A stretch of DNA of 64,000 bases from JAHEFU01 sp041395205 (GTDB taxonomy: Bacteria; 4484-113; JAFGCY01), in contig JAWLAZ010000002.1 of NCBI GenBank assembly GCA_041395205.1, positions 372,001-436,000 of the forward strand. Direction: 5' to 3'. The notes beneath the pieces were generated by a model. The model was given only the letters and a program-made list of their open reading frames with translations. It was not told the DNA's origin and did no database searches. A program made the position numbers and the translations under genes. Position 1 is the first letter of the stretch. Each line of letters begins with the position of its first letter. Below are positions 51,881 to 61,050 of this stretch, one piece after another.

Positions 51881-52954
51881 TCAACACCGGTGAACATCTG
51901 CAGCAATCACTGCGCCGAGCTGCTTCACGAAAACCTTATGATCATCGATTGCCAGCAGTATGCTGTTCACTCGCCGCCGGATGCCGAATGCTCCATGAAC
52001 TAGTACCGGCTCCCGCAGCCGCAGCCTGCAGTTCGGATCTCCGCAGAGCAGCATCCGCAGTTCACCCGCAGCAGATTGCCTTCCCTGCTCCTGCAGCATG
52101 TCCAGGCTCTCGATCAGTTCCAGTGGCACAACCGCCGTCCAGCGCAGTCCACAGCGCAGCAGCAGTGAGCCATCCCGGATCTCCAGCGGCCGCCGCGTGC
52201 TGGCAACGTAGTCCGCGCGCAGCCAGAGCAGGCCATAGGCGCTCAGGCCACTGAGCAGCCAGGCCAGACCGTGGCTCCAGAGGGAGGCCACCAGGGCATG
52301 CACCGCCACCAGCTCGAATCCGGCAAGGATGCTGACAGCCAGCACCAGACTGCCATAGCTGCAGCGCTCATGGTAGCTGAACACATCCCTCGCGGTCTTG
52401 CTGGAGTCATGCAGTGCAGGCCTGCTGCAGGCATAGTGCAGCATTGCCAGTTCTGAGGCCAGCAGTTCCGCTATCCTGTTGCGACCAGTCACCTCAGCAG
52501 TGCAGTCACGCAGGATCTGCAGCATGTCCACCGAGCCCGCATCTGCCTTACGCCTGCTCGCCAGCAATCGTAGATAACGCCGCACCGTCAGAACGATGAA
52601 GCCGATAAGCAGGAGTTCCAGCGGTGCGGCGATGATTGCCAATGGAGTCAGCAATCCCGGGTACTGCCCGGGCAGCAGCAGTTCCGCGAAGAGCAGGCTG
52701 CCCGCGAAGCAGGCGGCCACGGCTGCCCAGGGCAGGCGCTGTGGTCTGGCAATCAGCAGCCAGTATCCAAGCGTCAGGGTTACGGTCAGGTCCAGCGAAA
52801 CTGCATCGGCCAGCAGCTGTGGCTGAGGCAGTGCTGGCAGGCGCAGGCAGATCAGCAGGGCAATGCCGTAGATGCAGCCCGCCAGCAGCAGGAATGGCCA
52901 CAGCAGGGCCCTGCCCTGCCGCTCGATTACCATTCCGCCACTTGCTTCCCGCAT
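51881..52954 (-). CDS. multipass membrane protein with C-terminal PH-like domain
   Basis: 357 residues. Hydrophobic helices cluster at residues 15-125 (four) and about 200-245 (two). A soluble C-terminal part (STRRPLEIRDGSLLLRCGLR... VVPLELIESLDML) looks like the bacterial PH-domain group (bPH) by strand pattern only. No catalytic motif. GGGAGG ribosome-binding site. The gene lies between acs and the S9 peptidase on the same strand. Not recognised as a named family. Confidence 0.75.
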   Translation of the reverse strand: MREASGGMVIERQGRALLWPFLLLAGCIYGIALLICLRLPALPQPQLLADAVSLDLTVTLTLGYWLLIARPQRLPWAAVAACFAGSLLFAELLLPGQYPGLLTPLAIIAAPLELLLIGFIVLTVRRYLRLLASRRKADAGSVDMLQILRDCTAEVTGRNRIAELLASELAMLHYACSRPALHDSSKTARDVFSYHERCSYGSLVLAVSILAGFELVAVHALVASLWSHGLAWLLSGLSAYGLLWLRADYVASTRRPLEIRDGSLLLRCGLRWTAVVPLELIESLDMLQEQGRQSAAGELRMLLCGDPNCRLRLREPVLVHGAFGIRRRVNSILLAIDDHKVFVKQLGAVIAADVHRC

Positions 52955-52991
52955 TCAATACCTCCCTGTATTGCCTGAAGCTGCGAGCGGA

Positions 52992-53024
52992 GCCGCCCGG
53001 ACCGCCTGTGCAGACCCGGGCGGC
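52992..53024 (-). terminator. hairpin after acs
   Basis: GCCGCCCGG (52992-53000) pairs with CCGGGCGGC (53016-53024), a perfect 9-bp stem, 14 nt after the acs stop. There is no T-run, so it may be a weak or factor-dependent terminator. Confidence 0.4.
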
Positions 53025-53037
53025 CTGCCCGTCGCTT

Positions 53038-55047
<2,010 letters not shown>

Positions 55048-55131
55048 GGATTCACTCCTCCTGAGGAAGTGCTTCCATTGTATCCCTTTCTCGCTGGCAG
55101 CGCGGCTGGCGGCAGGCAATGAGAAGCCGTA

Positions 55132-56190
55132 TCAGCGCAGCCCTTCGTACCTGCGCTCGAGCCGCGTGGCCAGCACCGGATCCAGATCCCGTAGCTTGCG
55201 CAGGTCCTCTACGGCGCGGCCGACGAGATCCATCTCCATGAACAGCTCGAAGCGTTCCAGGCGCAGGGCCACGAGAATCGCGACGGTGCGGTCCACGGTC
55301 TTGCGCAGCGCCGCCGTCAGCACGTCCTTGGCCGCTTCCAGCTCGCCGAGCCGCCGGCAGGCCTGGGCCCTGAGCAGCAGCACCCCGGCGTGGATGTAGG
55401 TGTCGTTGTCAACGCCTTCCGTCAGCGCGACGACCTCCCGGTATTCGGCCGGCCCGGCCTTGGCGTGATCGAGCAGGTATTCACACAGCGAGAGCAGCAC
55501 CACGATGTCGCGCGGCAGCCGGTCATGCAGGCGGCGCAGCACGTACATCGCATCATTGTGGTGGCGCAGGCGCTGGTTGGCTTCGACCATTGCCAGCATC
55601 ACGCCGTTGAGCGTGGGGCCGACATGTGCGGTGGCAGTCGCAGTGACCGGCAGGTCGAACATCACCGCCACGCGGTGCCGCAGGAACTCATCCCCGAGGT
55701 CCTCCGGTTTTTCCATGGCGCGGCCCAGCAGGTCTGCGGCCTTCTGGTCCATCCCGAGCTTAAGCGCCAGCATCCCGGCGAGGAACTGTGCATCGGCCAC
55801 CTTGGTCATGGCCTGCAGCAGCTCGTAGGCCTTGCGCGGCTTGCCTGCAAGCAGCAGCCGGCAGGCATCGAGGAAGTTGCGGTCCTCGCCCTTCATGAGC
55901 ACGCGCTTCAGCATCGGCGGCGTCAGTTCCCGCGGATCGGCGATGATCCCATAGCGCGCCTGCTTGCCGCGGATCAGCCTGCTCTGCACACGGCGCTTGC
56001 CGTTGCCGCTGTTCCAGTAGACCAGCTCGCGCAGGATGCGGGCATCGTTGTCATTCACGAAGGGGGCAGACAGCGAGTAGGAGATCTCATCCGAGAACAG
56101 CTTGCCGGAACTGCCGCGCCGGGGTGCCTGCTGCTCGATTCCGGTGATGTAGACCTTGACCGGTCCGCTGCGGCGTCCGCTCCTGCTCAT
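55132..56190 (-). CDS. TPR-like protein of unknown function
   Basis: 352 residues, no signal peptide. The N-terminal 80 residues are basic (for example GRRSGPVKVYITGIEQQ). From about residue 90 the protein is helical with repeats of TPR length: KAYELLQAMTKVADAQFLAGML, VLRRLHDRLPRDIVVLLSL, AGVLLLRAQACRRLGELEAAK. It may be a scaffold. Near acs and the HD-GYP protein on the same strand; no operon evidence beyond orientation. No enzymatic motif. Confidence 0.75.
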   Translation of the reverse strand: MSRSGRRSGPVKVYITGIEQQAPRRGSSGKLFSDEISYSLSAPFVNDNDARILRELVYWNSGNGKRRVQSRLIRGKQARYGIIADPRELTPPMLKRVLMKGEDRNFLDACRLLLAGKPRKAYELLQAMTKVADAQFLAGMLALKLGMDQKAADLLGRAMEKPEDLGDEFLRHRVAVMFDLPVTATATAHVGPTLNGVMLAMVEANQRLRHHNDAMYVLRRLHDRLPRDIVVLLSLCEYLLDHAKAGPAEYREVVALTEGVDNDTYIHAGVLLLRAQACRRLGELEAAKDVLTAALRKTVDRTVAILVALRLERFELFMEMDLVGRAVEDLRKLRDLDPVLATRLERRYEGLR

Positions 56191-56252
56191 CGCGCGCAGC
56201 TCTCCCCGCAGGTCCCCCGATCAGTCTGGACAGCTCGCTGCTGCATGCCGCA

Positions 56253-57470
56253 CTAGTCTAGCAGCGACAGGCTCTGGATGTCCTCGGGCGTGATGTTGGC
56301 GGGATACTGGTCCATGATCGCGAAGGACTCGATGCGCACATCAGGGTCATGCGCCAGGTTCAGTTCACGCTGCATTCCCAGCAGCTCCAGACCGTTGGCA
56401 CTGTGGGTGATCAGCACGCGCGGACGCGCCGGAGACTTGACCGGAACCTCGATCGGGATCGCGATCTCGCCCGTTGACAAGCGGAAGCGTGATCCCCGCG
56501 GATAGAGCAGCACATGCTTCAGGAAGGCCACGAAGATCCGCGGGCTGACCGCGGTCTTGGTCTGGGCCAGCAGCATCTCATAGGCCTGATAGGGCTGGAA
56601 GCGGTCCCGGTGGAAGCGCGTCGTCATCAGGGCCGCGAACTTGTCCGCCAGCCCGACGATCTGCGAGAACTCGTGGATCGTGTCCCCGCGCTTGTTCTTG
56701 GGATAGCCTCCACCGTAGTAATGCTCATGATGCTCAAATGCCACAAGCGACATGCTGAAGCCGAAGTCGCTCACGGCCTCAAGCAGGCGCCGGCCGAAGT
56801 AGACGTGCTTCTTGATTTCGGCGAACTCCAGCTCGGTCAGTCGGCCGGGCTTGCTGAGGATCTCCTGGGGCACCTTCAGCATGCCGATGTCATAGAACAG
56901 CGCCGAGAGGCTGAGATCGAGCAGCGTCGGCAGGCTGTAACCCAGCCCGGCCCCGATGCACAGCGAGTACATCCAGGTCACGGGGCAGTGGCGCAGGGTC
57001 TCGAGCTGGAACATGCGCGAGAGCCGCAACAGCTCCAGCAGCCTCCGTGAACTGAACAGCACATCGAAGGTGTGCTCAATCGTGGTGTTCACCACCTTGC
57101 TCACGCTTTCATCCCGCGCGCAGTTGGCCGGCCGGGCCCAGGCCGGCACCAGCTCCAGGAAGGTATCGCGCGCCAGGCACTGCAGGTGGTGGTAGTCCGG
57201 CGGGCGGTCCTGGCAGCACAGCAGGCCCTTGTATATATCGAGGTCCTCATCGCTGAACACGACATGCACGTAGTCCACGCCGAACTTGTTCAGCTTGTCG
57301 ATCCGCTCAGGGTCCAGCACGGCACCATGCCGCAGCAGCAGCCGGCCGTTCATCTCCAGGTTGCGTCCGAGCGTCATTCCCGGGGTGACCTTGGCAAGCG
57401 GCACGCGGAAGTCCGGCTGGCGGATGATGGAAATTGCCCTGCTCATCCGGCTTGCACCGGTCCCGGGCAT
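56253..57470 (-). CDS. HD-GYP domain protein with a degenerate HD motif
   Basis: 405 residues (ATG 57470; an in-frame ATG at 57446 is possible). The C-terminal two thirds is an HD-GYP domain, which in active members hydrolyses cyclic di-GMP. The GYP block HHEHYYGGGYPKNKRGD (residues 247-263) and KHVYFGRRLL are intact, but the first metal-binding motif reads LFYDIGMLKVP, so the HD His is Tyr193. This should weaken metal binding, so the protein may bind but not hydrolyse its ligand. The N-terminal region (20-115) is unassigned. There is no receiver or sensor domain. Confidence 0.88.
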   Translation of the reverse strand: MPGTGASRMSRAISIIRQPDFRVPLAKVTPGMTLGRNLEMNGRLLLRHGAVLDPERIDKLNKFGVDYVHVVFSDEDLDIYKGLLCCQDRPPDYHHLQCLARDTFLELVPAWARPANCARDESVSKVVNTTIEHTFDVLFSSRRLLELLRLSRMFQLETLRHCPVTWMYSLCIGAGLGYSLPTLLDLSLSALFYDIGMLKVPQEILSKPGRLTELEFAEIKKHVYFGRRLLEAVSDFGFSMSLVAFEHHEHYYGGGYPKNKRGDTIHEFSQIVGLADKFAALMTTRFHRDRFQPYQAYEMLLAQTKTAVSPRIFVAFLKHVLLYPRGSRFRLSTGEIAIPIEVPVKSPARPRVLITHSANGLELLGMQRELNLAHDPDVRIESFAIMDQYPANITPEDIQSLSLLD

Positions 57471-57574
57471 GGAATATCAAGGTATGCTGCGCCGTACATA
57501 TACGCAGATTATGCGTTCCAGCGCGCTGGAGGGTAGTTCAAGGCAGGCCAAATCGGCCTGAAATCCGGCTTGGC

Positions 57575-57823
57575 TCAGCTGCCGGAGCCGGAATCCCCAT
57601 CACTGCTGGATGGCGCGGCGGGCTTGCTGCTGCCATTCTCGCTGGGCTTGGAATCCGTGACGTAGAACCCGCTGCCGCGGAACTGGATGCCGGCGCTGGA
57701 AAAGACCTTCACGGTCCTGCGTGACTTGCACTTCGGGCAGCTTTCCTTGCTGTTGTCAGTCATCGAGCGTTCGACCTCGAACACTTCGCCGCATTCCTCA
57801 CACTGGAAATCGTACAGGGGCAT
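57575..57823 (-). CDS. FmdB-family zinc-ribbon protein
   Basis: 82 residues. MPLYDFQCEECGEVFEVERS and SCPKCKSRRTVKVF give the two CxxC knuckles of the FmdB zinc ribbon; the Gly/Ser-rich tail (residues 60-82) is disordered. These small proteins are widespread and their role is unclear; the fmd link is historical. GGAGGAAG ribosome-binding site and TAGAAT at 57843-57848. Confidence 0.93.
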   Translation of the reverse strand: MPLYDFQCEECGEVFEVERSMTDNSKESCPKCKSRRTVKVFSSAGIQFRGSGFYVTDSKPSENGSSKPAAPSSSDGDSGSGS

Positions 57824-57842
57824 TGCTTCCTCCGGGACCGAT

Positions 57843-57848
57843 ATTCTA
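57843..57848 (-). promoter_or_regulatory. -10-like TAGAAT of fmdB-like gene
   Basis: TAGAAT on the minus strand, about 20 nt before the ATG with a strong ribosome-binding site between. No clear -35. Confidence 0.35.
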
Positions 57849-57914
57849 ACAGAACAGCATTGCTGATTCTGCTACCCTGCTGATCCCACTCCTGATCTAG
57901 CCTGCCCTGGCGTT

Positions 57915-59090
57915 TCAGTCTGCACTCAGCAGCCTGAAGCTTTCCCCGGCCTGACTGGCCAGCCGCATGTCCATCCGCCAGGAGCGCAGGGTGTTGATCC
58001 AGCTTTCCTGGCTGCGGGCGTAGGGAGCTGGGCCTGTGCTGCCCGGCTGGAAATCCACGCTGCCATCAGCTTCGATCTCCATCCCGAACGGCTCAGGCAG
58101 ACCCTGGCGATCAAGCGCGGCCAGCCCGCTGCGCCATTCACCCAGCTCCAGCTGCTGTTCCAGCGTCCAGTCCATGCCGAGCTCCGGATCACTGAGCAAT
58201 TGCTGCAGGGCGGCGTGCGGCCGCCAGAGCTGGGCCGGGCCATTCCCGTGCAGCACTGCCAGTCGCTGCTGCATCTCAACGTATGCCTGCACGGCTATAT
58301 GTTCCCGTGCCAGCGGGTTTTCCATCCCGGTCAGATCCGCCGGCGGGCGCAGTGCGCCTTCCCGCTGCGATCGCGCCAGCTGTGCCAGCACACCCTGCAC
58401 CGCCTGGCTGGCACTGTCCACCGGCAATGCATCGTCAGCATCCAGCAGCCCCAGTGGCCAGGGCCGGGGCAGTTCAGTTCGCACAGCGCGGTTGCCGGAC
58501 TGCATTGCCGCCGCTGCAGCTTCCAGCTTGCCACCTGCGATCTGCAGTTCCGCACTGCGGTAATGCCAGTATGCATTGTCCGGCCAGAGCCTGAGGGCTT
58601 CGCTGAGCAGCAGCTGCTGCTCCGCCGGCGCTGCGTTGTCAGCCAGCAGGCGGCAGGCCGCCTCGCTGCGCAGTCCCCGTTCCCACGCCCCCTCCAGTCC
58701 GGCCAGACATGGCTCAGCCGCCAGGTAGCCGGTGGATCCACAGTCACTGCGCAGCAGGCAGCGCAGCTCCCAGTAGCGCATGTCGCCGGAGAATTCCGCT
58801 TCCCAGCCGAGCAGCCGCTCACTACTGATCCTTCCGCAGTCCCTGATGTCAATCAGAGCGCTTCCGGCAAGGTAGTCATCCGGCACCAGCAGGCGCTGGC
58901 CACTGGCCCGCAGGTCGTCGTCTATCAGGGATGCCAGCCGGTCGTAGAGTCCGTTGCCACTGGCGGGCAGCTGCGAGGCTGAACCGCGCGGGCTGGCTGC
59001 CAGCCAGACCAGGCAGAATAGTGGCAACAGCCATGCAGCCGCCTTCAATGGCGGCAGTCGCCAGTATGCGTGTCGGGTTCGCGTCCTCAC
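57915..59090 (-). CDS. exported protein of unknown function
   Basis: 391 residues from GTG 59090. The first 40 residues look like a long signal peptide (LLPLFCLVWLAASPRGSASQ). The mature part is mostly helical with a central alanine-rich stretch and short TPR-like signatures (YWHYRSAELQIAGGKLEAAA), but repeats are irregular. Two cysteine pairs (about residues 84, 110, 116, 128) could form disulfides in the periplasm. No family recognised. TATAAT at 59102-59107 lies 11 nt upstream of the GTG. Divergent from the CarboxypepD-like lipoprotein. Confidence 0.7.
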   Translation of the reverse strand: MRTRTRHAYWRLPPLKAAAWLLPLFCLVWLAASPRGSASQLPASGNGLYDRLASLIDDDLRASGQRLLVPDDYLAGSALIDIRDCGRISSERLLGWEAEFSGDMRYWELRCLLRSDCGSTGYLAAEPCLAGLEGAWERGLRSEAACRLLADNAAPAEQQLLLSEALRLWPDNAYWHYRSAELQIAGGKLEAAAAAMQSGNRAVRTELPRPWPLGLLDADDALPVDSASQAVQGVLAQLARSQREGALRPPADLTGMENPLAREHIAVQAYVEMQQRLAVLHGNGPAQLWRPHAALQQLLSDPELGMDWTLEQQLELGEWRSGLAALDRQGLPEPFGMEIEADGSVDFQPGSTGPAPYARSQESWINTLRSWRMDMRLASQAGESFRLLSAD

Positions 59091-59446
59091 AGCCAGTGAA
59101 GATTATATGTACGCAGCATGGCGGCTGCAAGCCGCGCTCCGGCATCCCTGAGAATCCGCAGCACCGGTATCCCGCGCCCCAGCCCGGATCGGGGATCATG
59201 TCTGTGTGGTTGGCAGGTCAATCCTTCGGCCTGCCCTGCTGCACTACGGATATGGGTGCCGCTGCCCGCCCCGGCAGCGGACCGGGCCGTGTCCGGCGGG
59301 GACTGCATCCAGTTTCGTCCCTGTGAATGGTCCCCTCCGGACACGGCAAATTCCCTGTTTTCCGGCACCGCTGCAACTATCCCTCCGACCCCCCGCTCAG
59401 ATCTCCTGTCCATGGGGATTGGGAAATCCTGAACAGGAGGCCCTGG
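59091..59446. other. 356-nt gene-free divergent intergenic region
   Basis: It lies between divergent genes. On the left is TATAAT (59102-59107, minus strand) for the exported protein. A strong inverted repeat sits at 59287-59346, and a smaller one (CGCTGCC with GGCAGCG) near 59262-59281. On the right is AGGAGG at about 59434-59440, the ribosome-binding site of the lipoprotein gene. I see no coding signal. Confidence 0.6.
59287..59346 (+). promoter_or_regulatory. long hairpin in the 5' region of the CarboxypepD-like lipoprotein
   Basis: CCGTGTCCGG (59287-59296) pairs with CCGGACACGG (59337-59346), and after one mismatch GGGGAC (59298-59303) pairs with GTCCCC (59330-59335). The loop is 26 nt. 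The stem ends 100 nt before the ATG. No T-run follows, so it is not a simple terminator. Confidence 0.5.
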
Positions 59447-60946
59447 ATGGGAATCTTGAAACACGTCGGAATCTTGCTCATCTGCTGCCTTGCCGTGCTG
59501 GCCACGGCCTGCGGTGGATCACAGACGTCTGAGCTCAGCGGCTCAATGACAACGGAGGACAGCACGGCGAACACTGCGCTGGACCTTTCATCCTATGAAC
59601 CTGATGCCGTAACGGGCATGCCCCAGCTGCCGCTGGAGGAAGGCACGGAGCGCAGTTCCTCGGACTGGGACATCTCCCTGACCCAGGTGCTCGGCAGCGA
59701 CTACCTGCTGCAGAAGGGCAGCCTGGTGGACGGCACCGACCTGCTGATCGGCGCCGGTGAGGGCAGCGTGCAGGGTGAGAATGGCAACTTCGCCTACGGC
59801 ATGTACCGCCTGAGCTGCGAGCCGGGCACGCGGCCGCTCTCCCTCAACATCGAATGCACGCCCTCCGGCCTTGACGAACCCTACTTCGTGGCCGTTGCCA
59901 ACTACACCGACCTGCGCTGGAGCTGGTTCGGTCCCGTGAACATGCCCGAGTTCCAGCTGGAGCTGGCCGGGATCAACAAGCAGTTCAGCACCCATCTCGG
60001 CAACCTCTATTTCCTGATTCTCTCCCCAGAGGGCAAGGTCGCCACCCATTCACAGACCAGCCTGATCTGCGGTGCACCGCAGGGCGACGAAATGCCTGGC
60101 TGCCCGCACCACCTGATCGCCAGTGACGGCCAGGTCCCCGATGCGGTAGCCATTGACTGGCTGGCGGGCAATGACAACGCCGGCTACCAGGTGTTCAGGC
60201 ATGCCGCCGAGGATGGTGCCGACTGGCAGCTGATCGGTGAGACCCAGCAGACGCACTTCATCGACCACCAGGCTCCCGACTGGAAGCTGTTCTTCTACCG
60301 CGTCCGGGCCGTGAATGGCAATGGTGAAAGCTGCTTCAGCAACATCGATACGGGCTTCGCCGGCGGCGGCGAGGAACCCTGCATCATCACCGGCCAGGTG
60401 ACCGGCATCGGCGGCGAGCCCCTGCCCGGCGTGGCGGTCGGCCTGCTGGGCTTTGATGAGCAGATGATCCGCTTCACCAACCAGGAGGGCAAGTTCATCT
60501 ACCGCGACCTGCCCCCGGGCCAGTATCTCGTCGTCCCCCTGAATGAGGACCTGAAGTTCTTCCCGCCTGCCCGTCTGGCGGACCTGACCCAGCAGCTGCA
60601 TGCTGACATGCACTTCAACGCGGCCCCCGAGGCGATCTTCCACCGGGTGCACGGCTTCACCGTGGCCGTCACCCCGCCGGACTCTCCGCTGCCGCCGGTG
60701 CTGCCGCTGGAGGGCGTGACCGTGCGCATCAACCCGCTTGGTGATCCTGACAACTTCCTGACCACCACCTCCGATGCCCTGGGCCACTACCACTTCGAGG
60801 ACCTCCCGGAAGGCATCTACATGGTGCGGGCCTTCCTGCAGGGCCTGGAGTTCACGCCGGACGTGCATGAGGTCGTGATCAACGGCGTCAATCCTCCCGA
60901 CCGCCGTGACTTCTTCGGCCTGCCCGCCGGTGAACCCGGCAACTGA
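59447..60946 (+). CDS. lipoprotein: shared domain, FN3-like module and two CarboxypepD-like domains
   Basis: 499 residues from ATG 59447 (AGGAGG upstream). Lipobox ATAC. Residues about 70-205 belong to the domain family of the haem-lipoprotein cluster (GENGNFAYGMYRL, VAVANYTDLRWSWFG, THLGNLYFLILSPEG), though more divergent. An FN3-like module follows (GYQVFRHAAEDGADWQ, FYRVRAVNGNGESCF), then two CarboxypepD-like beta-sandwiches (ITGQVTGIGGEPLPGVAVGL and VTPPDSP...GVTVRINPLG). No CxxCH haem site. It is probably a surface lipoprotein related to the clusters at 16955-21983 and 38586. Confidence 0.85.
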   Translation: MGILKHVGILLICCLAVLATACGGSQTSELSGSMTTEDSTANTALDLSSYEPDAVTGMPQLPLEEGTERSSSDWDISLTQVLGSDYLLQKGSLVDGTDLLIGAGEGSVQGENGNFAYGMYRLSCEPGTRPLSLNIECTPSGLDEPYFVAVANYTDLRWSWFGPVNMPEFQLELAGINKQFSTHLGNLYFLILSPEGKVATHSQTSLICGAPQGDEMPGCPHHLIASDGQVPDAVAIDWLAGNDNAGYQVFRHAAEDGADWQLIGETQQTHFIDHQAPDWKLFFYRVRAVNGNGESCFSNIDTGFAGGGEEPCIITGQVTGIGGEPLPGVAVGLLGFDEQMIRFTNQEGKFIYRDLPPGQYLVVPLNEDLKFFPPARLADLTQQLHADMHFNAAPEAIFHRVHGFTVAVTPPDSPLPPVLPLEGVTVRINPLGDPDNFLTTTSDALGHYHFEDLPEGIYMVRAFLQGLEFTPDVHEVVINGVNPPDRRDFFGLPAGEPGN

Positions 60947-60990
60947 TCCAGCCATCCCACATGGACGGCCGGAACTCCGGTTCCGGCTCA

Positions 60991-61023
60991 GAAAAAAACA
61001 GGCCCCCGGGATTCCCGGGGGCC
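60991..61023. terminator. terminator between convergent lipoprotein and glycine-rich genes
   Basis: GGCCCCCGGG (61001-61010), loop ATT, CCCGGGGGCC (61014-61023). On the minus strand it is followed by TGTTTTTTTC, a strong U-tract for the glycine-rich gene; on the plus strand the tail TTCTCATTTC is weaker but may also work. Confidence 0.9.
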
Positions 61024-61050
61024 TTCTCATTTCATCCTGACAACTGCGGT

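Noticed and set aside
59300..59346. Leader hairpin considered as a known riboswitch (for example c-di-GMP type)
   Set aside because: None of the conserved core sequences of riboswitch classes I know is visible in the loop or flanks.
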